NCBI GenBank assembly: GCA_004843345.1
Contig: CP039460.1
Coordinates: 62,001 to 126,000, forward strand
Direction of reading: 5' to 3'
From: Acetobacteraceae bacterium
GTDB taxonomy: Bacteria > Pseudomonadota > Alphaproteobacteria > Acetobacterales > Acetobacteraceae
DNA length: 64,000 bases
In this document: one piece after another, positions 46,556 to 56,254 of the stretch
Numbering within the stretch: the first letter of the stretch is position 1
Layout: each line of letters opens with the position of its first letter
Notes under the pieces: generated by a model
Seen by the model: the letters and a program-made list of their open reading frames with translations, nothing else
Told to the model about the DNA's origin: nothing
Database searches by the model: none
Position numbers and translations under genes: made by a program

Positions 46556-46630
46556 TGGTGGGCGATGACGGGATCGAACCGCCGACCCTCTCGGTGTAAA
46601 CGAGATGCTCTACCGCTAAGCTAATCGCCC
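46556..46630 (-). tRNA. tRNA-Val (TAC)
   Basis: This 75-base tRNA has an encoded CCA. The acceptor GGGCGAT pairs with ATCGCCC, the anticodon stem TCTCG/CGAGA holds the loop TTTACAC, and the T arm is CGGCGG-like with TTCGATC. The TAC anticodon reads GTA and GTG. It ends 9 bases before the birA start codon on the same strand. Confidence 0.97.
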
Positions 46631-46660
46631 GAAAAGGAACATGCAATATTTTAAAGAATT

Positions 46661-46696
46661 TGGCAAGGGGAAAAATAAATTTTCCGTTCCTTGCCA
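46661..46696 (-). terminator. Long hairpin after hupB
   Basis: On the minus strand TGGCAAGG (46689-46696) pairs with CCTTGCCA (46661-46668), with an inner GGAAAA/TTTTCC stem. It starts 15 bases past the hupB stop. The T run after it is broken (ATTCTTT). Its 3' arm contains TTGCCA, which could be the -35 box of tRNA-Val. Confidence 0.55.
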
Positions 46697-46710
46697 TTTT
46701 TCTGATGAAC

Positions 46711-46995
46711 TCAGTTCACTGCTTCTTTAAGTGATTTACCTGGTTTGAATCGTACAGAGTTAGAGGCTGGAATATCAATCTCTTCTTTTGTCTGAGGATT
46801 ACGCCCTTTGGTAGCCTTTCTGTGAACTCTCACAAAACTTCCGAAACCAACCAGACGAACCTCCCCCTGCGCTGCTAATGTATCAGCGATTGTCTTAAAC
46901 AGAGCATCAACAGCCTCTCCTGCTTTTGCCTTTGACAAATCTACGGCATCAGCCACAGCTGCAATTAATTCCTGTTTATTCAGCGGTTTTTCCAT
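46711..46995 (-). CDS. hupB: DNA-binding protein HU
   Basis: HU is an abundant small protein that bends and compacts DNA. The 94-residue protein has the full family fold: MEKPLNKQELIAAVAD, the GEVRLVGFGSFVRVHRKATKGRNPQTK arm region (given as two parts, with GFGSF and GRNP the key pieces) and VRFKPGKSLKEAVN at the end. Start ATG with AAAGG upstream. It follows lon, an order conserved among proteobacteria. Confidence 0.97.
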   Translation of the reverse strand: MEKPLNKQELIAAVADAVDLSKAKAGEAVDALFKTIADTLAAQGEVRLVGFGSFVRVHRKATKGRNPQTKEEIDIPASNSVRFKPGKSLKEAVN

Positions 46996-47116
46996 TTTAT
47001 AGGCCTTTCAATGCTGTAATCCGGCATGTTCTAAATTTCCCGGACATTATTGCCCTACTAAAAAGTAAAAAAAGGGGAGAAGTCAAGTCAACCACTTCTT
47101 TTACTTCCTATCAGAC

Positions 47117-49507
47117 TTACGGATATAGAGACTGAGAAAGCACACTTTTCTGCACTTTCTCAGGTGAAAATGAAGACTCCAACAACGCTAAAGGCGTTCC
47201 CTCTACAACAAGAGCCTCCCGAAGAACCTCCTTTACATCCCTAACGGGGATAATTTCAAGGTTCTCTAAAACTTCTTTTTCCATCTCTGGTAAATCTTTT
47301 TCATTTTCTTTTGGTATCAAAACCTTTTGAATACCCGATCTTAGAGCAGCTAAAAGCTTTTCTTTTAATCCACCAATAGCCAAAACGCGGCCTTGTAATG
47401 TCACTTCGCCTGTCATTGCAATAGATTGTTTAACCGCTAACCCTGTAAAAATACTGCTCAAGACAAGAACGAGAGCAATCCCTGCAGAAGGTCCATCCTT
47501 AGGAACGGCACCCTCTGGCAAATGAACATGGACGTCCCGTTTTTCCAAAAGAAATTTCGGGATTCCCATCTCTGGTGCATGTGCCTTAACCCAAGAAAAA
47601 GCTGCAGAAAGACTTTCCTGCATTACTTCACCTAGCTTTCCGGTACTCTGAATCTTCCCAGTCCCAAACATCAAAAGAGCTTCAATTTTTAAAAGCTCTC
47701 CCCCTGCAGCAGTCCAGGCCAAACCATTTACTGAGCCAATGCATTTATCATTATACGATCTTAAGTGACTGTAACGCACGACACCTAAATAATGGGAAAG
47801 GCTTTTTTGCGTCACTTCAACGTGTGTTTTTTCACCAGAAATGACATGTTCCTTCACTATCTTTCGCGCAATTTTACCTAGCTCTCTTTCCAGGCCACGA
47901 ACACCAGCTTCGCGTGTATAAGAACGAATAATTTCTAAAATAGCATCGTCTGAAACAAGCCACTCTTCTTCACCTAAATTATTTTCTTGCGCCTGCTTTT
48001 TAACCAGATGCTGGCGAGCAATTTCTAACTTTTCCTTCTCAGAGTAACCAGAAAGGTTAATAATCTCCATTCTATCCAACAAAGGCGCAGGCATATCTAA
48101 TGAATTTGCCGTTGCAATAAATAAAACCTTTGAAAGGTCATAACCCACTTCCAAGTAGTGATCGACAAATGCACTATTTTGTTCTGGATCCAATACTTCC
48201 AACAAAGCAGAAGAAGGATCTCCCCGCCAATCACTGCCGACTTTATCAATTTCATCCAGTAGCATTAAAGGATTTGAAGTTCCTGCCTTTTTGATCCCTT
48301 GAATAATTCTTCCTGGCAAAGCACCAATATAGGTTCGACGGTGTCCTCTAATCTCAGACTCATCTTTAATTCCGCCCAAAGAAATACGGGATAAACGACG
48401 CCCTGTTGCTTCTGCAATAGAGCGTGCCAAAGAAGTTTTTCCAACGCCTGGCGGACCAACTAAGCATAAAATTGGACCTTTTAATTGCTTAGAACGACTC
48501 TGCACAGCAAGATACTCAATGATCCGATCTTTTACTTTATCAAGAGCATAATGCCGTTTATTTAAGACAGTTTCAGCCTTAGAAAGAGAACTCGACAAAG
48601 TCGAAAATTTACCCCATGGCAGTGCCGTAATTGTCTCTAAATAATTTCGCAGAATCGTATTCTCTGGGGACATCGGATTCATATTGCGAAGCTTTTTAAG
48701 ATCCTGAAGGGATTTTTCTTTTGCATCTGAGGACATTTTTAAGCGCTTAATTTTACGCTCTAAAACGCCTAGCTCATCAGCATCGCTTCCTGTGTCTTCA
48801 AGCTCTTTCTGGATAGCTTTCATTTGCTCAGCCAGAAAGTATTCCTTTTGAGACTTCTCCATTTGCTTTTTTACACGTTCTTGAAGACGTTCATCCAACT
48901 TTAGAACTTCTAATTCAGCATCCAAATGAAGAGAGATTTTTTTTATACGCTCCCCAACATTAAGCGCTTCAAGCAATTTTTGCTTCTCAGAAATATTTAA
49001 ACTAATGTAGCCCGTGATCGTATCCGCCAACTGGGAATGACTTTTAATCTGAGAAACACTTGAGAGCATTTCTGTAGAAATACGCTTGTTTGCATGTGCA
49101 AAAGCTTCAAACTTTGTAAATAATTCTTTTCCAAGGGCAACCAACTCTTCTTCCGAGAACCCCGTTGTTTTTTCAGATAAAATAGTAGATGCGGCTGATA
49201 AATAACCATTTTTATCTGAAAAAGCACTTAAACGCACACGCGTTTGAGCATCTACTAAAATTTTAACTGTTCCGTCTGGAAGATTTAAAATTTGCAAAAC
49301 TTTGGCAAGAACACCAATTTTATACAGATCTTTCGCCTTTGGATGATCTATATCCATGTCCTTTTGTGTCACCAATAGAACATTTCTATCCGTCTTTTCT
49401 AAAGCATCTAAAGCCTTTAAAGATTTTTCTCTCGTCACAAAAAGAGGAACGACACTATGCGGAAAAATAACAATATTTTTCAAAGGCAAAATAGGTAAAG
49501 TAGACAT
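47117..49507 (-). CDS. lon: ATP-dependent protease Lon
   Basis: Lon degrades damaged and short-lived regulatory proteins in the cytoplasm. From ATG 49507 it has 796 residues, the usual length, and begins MSTLPILPLKNIVIFPH. It has a coiled-coil region, the AAA+ site GPPGVGKTSLARSIAEATG and the Ser-Lys protease site PKDGPSAGIALV. I prefer this start because AAGGGG lies 9 bases before it; a start at 49606 adds 33 residues without a ribosome binding site. It follows clpX by 126 bp. Confidence 0.97.
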   Translation of the reverse strand: MSTLPILPLKNIVIFPHSVVPLFVTREKSLKALDALEKTDRNVLLVTQKDMDIDHPKAKDLYKIGVLAKVLQILNLPDGTVKILVDAQTRVRLSAFSDKNGYLSAASTILSEKTTGFSEEELVALGKELFTKFEAFAHANKRISTEMLSSVSQIKSHSQLADTITGYISLNISEKQKLLEALNVGERIKKISLHLDAELEVLKLDERLQERVKKQMEKSQKEYFLAEQMKAIQKELEDTGSDADELGVLERKIKRLKMSSDAKEKSLQDLKKLRNMNPMSPENTILRNYLETITALPWGKFSTLSSSLSKAETVLNKRHYALDKVKDRIIEYLAVQSRSKQLKGPILCLVGPPGVGKTSLARSIAEATGRRLSRISLGGIKDESEIRGHRRTYIGALPGRIIQGIKKAGTSNPLMLLDEIDKVGSDWRGDPSSALLEVLDPEQNSAFVDHYLEVGYDLSKVLFIATANSLDMPAPLLDRMEIINLSGYSEKEKLEIARQHLVKKQAQENNLGEEEWLVSDDAILEIIRSYTREAGVRGLERELGKIARKIVKEHVISGEKTHVEVTQKSLSHYLGVVRYSHLRSYNDKCIGSVNGLAWTAAGGELLKIEALLMFGTGKIQSTGKLGEVMQESLSAAFSWVKAHAPEMGIPKFLLEKRDVHVHLPEGAVPKDGPSAGIALVLVLSSIFTGLAVKQSIAMTGEVTLQGRVLAIGGLKEKLLAALRSGIQKVLIPKENEKDLPEMEKEVLENLEIIPVRDVKEVLREALVVEGTPLALLESSFSPEKVQKSVLSQSLYP

Positions 49508-49633
49508 TTTATTTTGCCCCTTCTTTAAATCTTGTTTTGAGTCATCCGAAAAAATGTGCCTAACAGATGCTCTGTCAGACACAATATCGTTTTTAAAATC
49601 TACCATACAAACAAATCAATGCTTTAAAATACG

Positions 49634-50899
49634 TCAGGCAACTTTATTCGAAGGATTCAAAGGCTCTGCCTGAACATATTTCGGAGACTCTTCTCCCTTA
49701 ATAACCCCCTCCGAGATATGAACTTCTGAAATATCATCCCGACTAGGCAAATCAAACATTGTTTCTAAAAGAATTTCTTCCAGAATAGAACGCAATCCCC
49801 TTGCGCCCGTTTTTCGCTTAATCGCACGCTCAGCAATTTCATCTAAAGCCTCTGGATCAAAAACAAGTTTTGTATTTTCCATATCAAAAAGGCGAGCATA
49901 TTGTTTTACTAACGCATTTTTAGGTTCAGCTAAAATACGAACGAGAGCTTTTCTATCCAAATCATCCAATGTTGCTATAACAGGCAAACGTCCAATGAAT
50001 TCAGGAATTAAACCATACTTCATAAGATCTTCTGGCTCTAGATCTCTCAAAACATCGCCTAATTTCTGCTCATCAACAGCTCTTACATCGGCTCCAAAGC
50101 CCATCACTGTTCCTCGACCACGAGCTTCAATAATTTTATTCAAGCCAGCGAATGCACCACCGCAAATGAAAAGAACATTTGTCGTATCAACTTGCACAAA
50201 TTCCTGTTGTGGATGTTTTCGCCCACCATTCTTAGGAACTGAAGCAACTGTCCCTTCCATCAATTTCAAGAGTGCCTGTTGCACACCCTCTCCAGACACA
50301 TCTCGTGTAATAGAAGGATTATCAGATTTCCGTGTAATCTTATCAATTTCATCAATATAAATGATACCACGTTGCGCTTTATCAACATCATAATCAGCAG
50401 CTTGCAAAAGCTTTAAGACAATCGTCTCAACATCCTCTCCCACATAGCCTGCCTCTGTAAGGGTTGTTGCGTCCGCCATTGCAAATGGAACATTCAGAAT
50501 ACGTGCAAGCGTCTGAGCTAAAAGCGTTTTCCCTGATCCTGTCGGCCCCACCAAAAGAATATTTGATTTTGCAATTTCAATATCATCATCAGCCTGAAGA
50601 GACTCTAAGCGCTTATAATGATTATATACAGCCACAGAAAGCGCTTTTTTTGCGTATTCCTGATCAATTACGTAATCATTTAATATTTTAAATATCTCAT
50701 GTGGAACAGGTATCTGATCAGCATCAACCGTGATTTTACCGTCTTTACGCTCTTGGCGAATAATATCTCCGCACAACTCCACGCACTCATCACAAATAAA
50801 AACTGTAGGGCCTGCGATAAGCTTCTTAACTTCTTTTTGTGATTTACCACAAAAGGAGCAATATAAAATCTTATCAGATGAAGATGATTTCTCGTTCAT
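49634..50899 (-). CDS. clpX: ATP-dependent Clp protease ATPase subunit ClpX
   Basis: ClpX unfolds tagged proteins and feeds them to ClpP. The 421-residue protein has the zinc-binding domain C14-x2-C17 and C36-x2-C39 ([19 protein letters not shown]), the Walker [23 protein letters not shown] as Walker B, and the ClpP-binding IGF-like loop in the middle. Length is normal. It follows clpP by 85 bp and precedes lon, the order found in most proteobacteria. Confidence 0.98.
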   Translation of the reverse strand: MNEKSSSSDKILYCSFCGKSQKEVKKLIAGPTVFICDECVELCGDIIRQERKDGKITVDADQIPVPHEIFKILNDYVIDQEYAKKALSVAVYNHYKRLESLQADDDIEIAKSNILLVGPTGSGKTLLAQTLARILNVPFAMADATTLTEAGYVGEDVETIVLKLLQAADYDVDKAQRGIIYIDEIDKITRKSDNPSITRDVSGEGVQQALLKLMEGTVASVPKNGGRKHPQQEFVQVDTTNVLFICGGAFAGLNKIIEARGRGTVMGFGADVRAVDEQKLGDVLRDLEPEDLMKYGLIPEFIGRLPVIATLDDLDRKALVRILAEPKNALVKQYARLFDMENTKLVFDPEALDEIAERAIKRKTGARGLRSILEEILLETMFDLPSRDDISEVHISEGVIKGEESPKYVQAEPLNPSNKVA

Positions 50900-50984
50900 T
50901 CAAATTCTTTCGCCAACTTACCAAACATCTTCAAATATTTCTTTTGAAGAAAACCTCCGTGCAAATCCTATAAAAGACCTACAA

Positions 50985-51623
50985 TTATACTTCGTTCTCA
51001 TTCTCAACATGGCGCTTCACCACCTCATCAACAAGACCGAAAGACTGTGCTTCCTCTGCTGATAAATAGCGGTCACGCTCTAAAGCCTCTTCTATCTCTG
51101 AGACGTCTCGCCCCGTGTGATAATGATAAATGTTATTTAGACGGCGACGAATTTCTAAAATTTCTTGCGCCTGAATCTCAATATCAGATGCCTGACCTTG
51201 CGCACCACCGGAAGGCTGATGCACCATAACACGAGAATTCGGCAAACAAAAACGGCGCCCCTTTTCTCCAGCGGCCAGTAAAAGAGAGCCCATCGAAGCT
51301 GCTTGACCAACGCAAACAGTACTCACGGGTGCACGAATGTACTGCATCGTGTCATAAATAGCCAGACCTGCGCTCACCACCCCTCCTGGACTATTAATAT
51401 AGAAAGAAATTTCTTTCTTTGGGTTCACGCTCTCTAAATACAAAAGCTGTGCACACAAAACAGATGCCACCTGATCATATACAGGACCTGTCAAAAAAAT
51501 GATGCGCTCTTGTAATAAACGAGAATAAATATCAAAAGCCCGCTCACCACGTGGCGTCTGCTCCACAACCATCGGCACTAAAGAACTTGCCAATATGTCT
51601 TTTTCAAAATTTGAAGAAAACAA
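50985..51623 (-). CDS. clpP: ATP-dependent Clp protease proteolytic subunit
   Basis: ClpP is the serine protease chamber used by ClpX. I read it from TTG 51623 (212 residues, [19 protein letters not shown]), with GGAGG nine bases upstream. A reading from GTG 51644 would turn this ribosome binding site into an RRRR stretch. The catalytic triad is visible: S110 in [10 protein letters not shown]135 in MVHQPSGG, and an Asp in the [12 protein letters not shown] region. It lies 113 bp after tig. Confidence 0.97.
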   Translation of the reverse strand: MFSSNFEKDILASSLVPMVVEQTPRGERAFDIYSRLLQERIIFLTGPVYDQVASVLCAQLLYLESVNPKKEISFYINSPGGVVSAGLAIYDTMQYIRAPVSTVCVGQAASMGSLLLAAGEKGRRFCLPNSRVMVHQPSGGAQGQASDIEIQAQEILEIRRRLNNIYHYHTGRDVSEIEEALERDRYLSAEEAQSFGLVDEVVKRHVENENEV

Positions 51624-51736
51624 TATACCTCTCCTCCGCCTCACTTCAAACTCGGTCTTTGAAAAACTCTTCCCAAAGACCGAGAAAACACCGTAAATCT
51701 AATAAGCGGATAGTTAGACTTACACTCACTTAATAA

Positions 51737-53116
51737 TTATGCCGCATTAACGCCAAATTGCTGCGCTTCACTGCCACTCACCAATTTAGAGAGTGCCTCC
51801 ACATCCATTTCATCTTCTGAAATATCTGCATTTTCCAAGAGGTAATCCATAACCTTGCCTTCAAGAATTGGCCCCCTCAAAGAGTTCATCGCACCTTCAT
51901 TCTTAAGAAAGAACTGGAGAACTTGCTGCTCTTGCCCAGGGAAACGCGCCAACTCCGTCTGCAACGCACCCATTAATTCTTCTTGAGAAACTTCCATTTT
52001 TTCCTTCTGAGCAATTTCAGAAAGCAGAAGCCCTAAACTAACACGCCTTTTGGCGATTGCACGATATTCCTCTTTCAGCGTATCCTCATCTTTAAAAGCT
52101 TCTGCTGGATCAATACGACCCGCGGATCTCTCCTGCTGTAAATGTTGCCAAATCTGATTAAACTCAGCCTCAACCATCTCATCAGAAACTTCAAAATCAA
52201 TTTTATCATTTAAGATATCAAGCATATCACGCTTCAAAGCGAGAGATGATAATTCTTTTGTTTCAGCTTCTAAACGGCTACGGATATCCTCTTTCAATTT
52301 ATCCAAAGAATCAAAACCAGCCGCTTTAGCAAGCTCTTCACCAACTGGATATGTTGTTGGCTCTAAAATTGCATGCGCATCAATATCAAACGTAACTTCT
52401 TTCCCAGCAAGATCTTTGGCCTGATAATCTTTTGGGAATGTTACATGGATGACCTTTTTATCGCCTGCGGACATTCCAACCATCTGCTCAGCGAAACCAG
52501 GAATAAAACCTGCCCCACCGAGTTCGACATCCATATTCTTACCAGCACCCCCCTCAAAAGGCGCACCATCTTTTTTTCCAAGAAAATCAACCCGAAGAAT
52601 ATCCCCCTCCTTAGAAGGACGTTTTTCCTCAACTTCTTTTGGGAAACGGGATTGCTCAGAAACATCTTTCAATGCTTTTTCAACAGCTTCATCGGAAACT
52701 TTACTAATATGGCGCGTCAACTTAACGCCAGAAAGTTCAGGAATCTTAATTTCGGGCAAAACGCCAACCTCAATTTCAAACGAAAGCTCTTTCCTTGACG
52801 CTTCAGCTTCATCTCCGAAAGGAAGAGAAAGAATCTTAACCTTTGGCTGCCCTGCTGGGCGAAATTTATTCTCCTTTAAAATTTCTTCCCAAGCTTGCTG
52901 AACCAAAGCATCAACGCTCTCTTGCTGCGCTGATTGGCCAAAACGCTGTTTAACAATTGACAAAGGAACTTTACCTGGACGAAAGCCTGGAAGCTTTAAG
53001 TCAGCACCATATTTCTGGAGAGATTCATTAACTCGAGCCTCACACTCTTCGTTTGGAACGCTAATTGTAAATTTCTCAATCAGATTCTCTTTTTCAGCTA
53101 CAGGTGTAATTTTCAT
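51737..53116 (-). CDS. tig: Trigger factor
   Basis: Trigger factor is the ribosome-bound chaperone that meets new chains at the exit tunnel. The 459-residue protein has the ribosome-binding N-domain with LKLPGFRPGKVPLSIVKQRFG, the central FKBP-type isomerase domain (GDILRVDFLGKKDG, FIPGFAEQMVGMSAGD) and a helical C-domain. Start ATG 53116; a TTG six bases earlier has AAGGA at a better distance, so the true start could be there. It follows tRNA-Leu, as in many Alphaproteobacteria. Confidence 0.97.
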   Translation of the reverse strand: MKITPVAEKENLIEKFTISVPNEECEARVNESLQKYGADLKLPGFRPGKVPLSIVKQRFGQSAQQESVDALVQQAWEEILKENKFRPAGQPKVKILSLPFGDEAEASRKELSFEIEVGVLPEIKIPELSGVKLTRHISKVSDEAVEKALKDVSEQSRFPKEVEEKRPSKEGDILRVDFLGKKDGAPFEGGAGKNMDVELGGAGFIPGFAEQMVGMSAGDKKVIHVTFPKDYQAKDLAGKEVTFDIDAHAILEPTTYPVGEELAKAAGFDSLDKLKEDIRSRLEAETKELSSLALKRDMLDILNDKIDFEVSDEMVEAEFNQIWQHLQQERSAGRIDPAEAFKDEDTLKEEYRAIAKRRVSLGLLLSEIAQKEKMEVSQEELMGALQTELARFPGQEQQVLQFFLKNEGAMNSLRGPILEGKVMDYLLENADISEDEMDVEALSKLVSGSEAQQFGVNAA

Positions 53117-53303
53117 ATTCAATAAAATTCCTTCTGGACCCTTTGAAAATATATCTACAAAGACATAGCAGAGCCTTATAATTCTCGCTAGCCATACATA
53201 ATATCAAAGCAAAAAATTAAAAGACTAGACGGCACAAAAAGAACAAAAGAAGCTACTGCCCTCTGTTTTCCCAAGTTCAAATATTCTTTAAATTCTTTTT
53301 GAA

Positions 53304-53388
<85 letters not shown>

Positions 53389-53427
53389 TTAAATCATTAA
53401 TGCGTACTGAAGCATTCTTCCCGAAGA

Positions 53428-53456
53428 GAGATAGCTGTTTCAGAAAAAAAGCACAA
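53428..53456 (-). promoter_or_regulatory. Candidate promoter of tRNA-Leu (TAG)
   Basis: On the minus strand TTGTGC (53451-53456) and TATCTC (53428-53433) are 17 bases apart and 40 bases before the tRNA. The remainder of the 269-bp gap up to the next gene shows no other feature I can name; it is AT-rich. Confidence 0.3.
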
Positions 53457-53657
53457 CCCTAAACTAAAGAAAAATATTTGCATAATGAAATATTTTCTGC
53501 ATCAAACTTCATCAAAACCCTTCATTTGTCAAATAAAAAAAGTTATAGTCAACCATACAATCAGGCTAGATACTATAATTTGCATTTGCTGAATCTATAC
53601 TATCATAAGTTCACTCTGGATTATTATAACTTACTAAGTAGAGAGATATTGACAATT

Positions 53658-54104
53658 ATGATCACAGGAACTCTGTGGAGCATCGCCTTAGGAACTCACC
53701 TCCTTTGCATGGCTTATTGGATTGGCGGAGGATTAGTCGTTTGGCGCTCAGATCTTCTGTCAGAGCGATCCCTTTCTGGCGTTCAGAGTCTCTCTTTAAG
53801 ATTTCAAAATTATGCGCGTTATTATAGAACCCTTTGGCACGTTATGCCTCTTTCTGCCCTGACAGGTATTGCTCTAGGGATTCGCTTGGGAGAGCCTCTT
53901 CCTGCAATCTATCACCTCATGACACTTTGTTGGATTGTCATGACGGCTCTATTTTGTTGGGTTTACTTTTCTCCCTTAAGAGAATTAAAACGTGCCCTTC
54001 AGATGAAGCCTGCTTCTCTCCTCCGCATACGTAAGGCAACTCTATTGATGATTTTTGTAGGAATCATTGCCACTTGCGCCGGCGCGTTTCGGGAACTAAT
54101 TTAA
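53658..54104 (+). CDS. Small membrane protein with four helices, CopD/HemJ-like
   Basis: The 148-residue protein has four membrane helices. Histidines sit in or near three of them (H13 in LGTHLLCMAYW, H59 in LWHVMPL, H83 in IYHLMTL), as in heme-binding or copper-resistance CopD-type proteins. That family link is an inference. I take ATG 53658; the 60 residues before it (open from 53478) are rich in Asn and Tyr and do not look coding. It precedes the DEAD-box helicase gene by 83 bp and shares its direction. Confidence 0.6.
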   Translation: MITGTLWSIALGTHLLCMAYWIGGGLVVWRSDLLSERSLSGVQSLSLRFQNYARYYRTLWHVMPLSALTGIALGIRLGEPLPAIYHLMTLCWIVMTALFCWVYFSPLRELKRALQMKPASLLRIRKATLLMIFVGIIATCAGAFRELI

Positions 54105-54187
54105 AATTTGGAAAATATTACGATTTCTCAGTTTATAGCTTGGGCTATGTAGCGTAATTTGTTTCAAGCTAGGACACTATCTATTAC

Positions 54188-55537
54188 ATGACTAATTTTC
54201 ACGCCCTTGGCCTAAAACCAGAATTATTAAAAGCACTAGATGATTTAGGACATTCGGTACCTACGCCAATCCAAAACCTTACTATTCCACATTTTTTAAA
54301 CGGAAAAGATGTTTTAGGCATTGCGCAAACAGGAACAGGCAAAACAGCAGCATTTGTTTTGCCTATGCTTGATAATCTAGCATCTGGCAGGGCTCGGGCA
54401 CGTATGCCCCGTGCGCTTATTTTAGAACCTACACGTGAATTAGCGTTACAGGTCTCTCAAAATCTAACTCAATATGGAAAATATCTTTCTCTCTCACATG
54501 CGCTCCTTATTGGTGGTGAATCCATGGGAACTCAGAAAGAGATTCTTGCGAAAGGGGTCGATATTGTTGTTGCAACACCAGGGCGTTTATTAGACCTTTT
54601 CGAACGAGGGGCTCTGCTGTTAACACAAAGCAATCTTCTTATTGTCGATGAAGCTGACCGTATGTTGGATATGGGCTTCATCCCTGATATCGAAAAAATT
54701 GTACGCTTTCTTCCTAAAACAAGACAAACCATTTTTCTCTCAGCAACCATGACACAAGCTATTCGAGAAATTGCGGGAAATTTTTTAAATAACCCAGAGG
54801 AAATTACAGTAACACCTCCTTCCTCAAAAGCCACCACTATTGAGGAAACCGCTTATCTTTTATCAAATAAGAGTGCAAAAACACGTTTCTTACGGCATCT
54901 CCTTGAAACGGACAAACCCACTGCTGCTCTTGTTTTCTGTAATCAAAAAAAAGAAGTTACGAACTTACACCGACTTCTCCAGAAGCATGGCTTTTCTGTT
55001 GGTGCATTACATGGTGATTTATCACAAGACCTCCGCTTTAAGACCTTAGAGCAGTTTAGGAATGGTGAAATTCCTCTTCTCATTTGCTCGGATGTTGCAG
55101 CGCGCGGAATTGATGTCGATGAATTATCTCATGTGTACAATTATGATCTGCCTCGCAATCCAGAGGACTATGTTCATAGAATTGGACGAACGGGAAGAGC
55201 AGGACGAAAAGGCTGGGCTAAAAATCTGCTTTGTAAGCAAGATACGCCTCTTTTAGAAGAAATTAATAAACTGACTCAAAAAGAGATCACACTCATTGAC
55301 CAGCAACCTGAAGCGCAAAAAGAAGCACCTATCTCTCAAGAGAAAGAGATAATGAATGAACCTTCCCAGACCGCTTCTCGGAAATTCTCAAAAAAACCAC
55401 ACAACAGAAAGAGCGTACCCCCTTCAACTCTGAGTGAAGAAAATACGCCCTCCTTTTTAAGAGCAGAACAAAGTTTTAAATCTTTTAATCTAGAAGATGA
55501 AACGCTTCCTGCATTTTTGAAAATATCCGCTCTTTAA
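54188..55537 (+). CDS. DEAD-box RNA helicase, RhlE-like
   Basis: DEAD-box helicases unwind RNA and help ribosome assembly or RNA decay at low temperature. The 449-residue protein has the Q motif (LGLKPELLKALDDLGHSVPTPIQ, in two halves), AQTGTGKTAA, PTRELALQ, VATPGRL, DEAD, SAT, ARGIDV and HRIGRTGR. A basic, low-complexity tail of about 80 residues follows, typical of RNA binding. The last codons overlap the sufA-like gene by 4 bp from the opposite strand. Confidence 0.94.
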   Translation: MTNFHALGLKPELLKALDDLGHSVPTPIQNLTIPHFLNGKDVLGIAQTGTGKTAAFVLPMLDNLASGRARARMPRALILEPTRELALQVSQNLTQYGKYLSLSHALLIGGESMGTQKEILAKGVDIVVATPGRLLDLFERGALLLTQSNLLIVDEADRMLDMGFIPDIEKIVRFLPKTRQTIFLSATMTQAIREIAGNFLNNPEEITVTPPSSKATTIEETAYLLSNKSAKTRFLRHLLETDKPTAALVFCNQKKEVTNLHRLLQKHGFSVGALHGDLSQDLRFKTLEQFRNGEIPLLICSDVAARGIDVDELSHVYNYDLPRNPEDYVHRIGRTGRAGRKGWAKNLLCKQDTPLLEEINKLTQKEITLIDQQPEAQKEAPISQEKEIMNEPSQTASRKFSKKPHNRKSVPPSTLSEENTPSFLRAEQSFKSFNLEDETLPAFLKISAL

Positions 55538-55878
55538 GCTGAAAAACTCTTACCACAACCACAACGGCCTTTTTCATTCGGATTTTCAAAAACGAAGCCC
55601 GATTCAAGGAGGCCTTTTCGATAATCCATCAAAGTGCCAGCGACATATAAAAAAGCAGCTGGATCTACCAAGAATTTTACCCCGTGACTAAAAAAAGTCT
55701 CATCTCCATCTTCTGGAGCTTCTACAAAATCTAACTGATAAGAATGGCCTGAACATCCTTTTGAATTTACAGACAAACGAAGCGTTCTTCCTTTTTCTTC
55801 ATTTTCATATAAGTATTTTAATCTGTCCGCTGCAGCTTGAGTCAGACTGAAAAGCTCTGTCTTCGATTCCTCTGACAT
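55534..55878 (-). CDS. sufA: A-type Fe-S cluster carrier
   Basis: A-type carriers take new Fe-S clusters to target proteins. The 114-residue protein has the three conserved cysteines C42 (KGCSGHSYQ), C106 and C108 (RCGCGKSF) in the usual spacing. Length is normal. It is the last gene of the suf operon, 19 bp after sufT, and overlaps the helicase stop by 4 bp on the other strand. It could also be called ErpA; its operon place favours SufA. Confidence 0.93.
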   Translation of the reverse strand: MSEESKTELFSLTQAAADRLKYLYENEEKGRTLRLSVNSKGCSGHSYQLDFVEAPEDGDETFFSHGVKFLVDPAAFLYVAGTLMDYRKGLLESGFVFENPNEKGRCGCGKSFSA

Positions 55879-55897
55879 TTTTATATCCTCATTCCAT

Positions 55898-56254
55898 TTA
55901 AAATAAATTTAACGCTAATCGGGCGGCATCACTCAGGCGGCTCATGTCCCAAGGAGGATCCCAAATGAGTTTAACCTCAACCTCTTTAACATTTTCAACC
56001 GTCTCAACCGCTTCCTTTACCATTTCTGGTAATTCTTGAGCACTTGGGCAATTCGGAGCCGTCAAAGACATCTCCACAACGACTTTTCCATCATCATGAA
56101 GATCAATCGCATAAATTAAGCCCAAATCATACACATTAACAGGAATTTCAGGATCATAGACCTCTGAAATAGCCTCAATAACAGCGTCTTCATTTATATA
56201 AGAAGAAGATTTTACATCAGCATCTGACGTTACAGAATTCTCCTGAGAAGTCAT
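55898..56254 (-). CDS. sufT: SUF system assembly protein SufT (MIP18/PaaD-like)
   Basis: This 118-residue protein of the MIP18 family helps mature Fe-S proteins. The core is VIEAISEVYDPEIPVNVYDLGLIY, here summarised by its DPEIPVN motif, then LTAPNCPSAQELP with a conserved cysteine and LIWDPPWDMSRLSD. The first 20 residues are low in conservation. It overlaps the sufS stop by 4 bp (ATGA). SufS-sufT-sufA is the common end of alphaproteobacterial suf operons. Confidence 0.92.
   Translation of the reverse strand: MTSQENSVTSDADVKSSSYINEDAVIEAISEVYDPEIPVNVYDLGLIYAIDLHDDGKVVVEMSLTAPNCPSAQELPEMVKEAVETVENVKEVEVKLIWDPPWDMSRLSDAARLALNLF

Noticed and set aside
49995-50360. A 121-residue plus-strand reading opposite clpX
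   Set aside because: It is antisense to the conserved AAA+ region of clpX and shows no family features.
52449-52901. A 150-residue plus-strand reading opposite tig
   Set aside because: It lies fully inside the well-supported trigger factor gene and has no recognisable motif or ribosome binding site.
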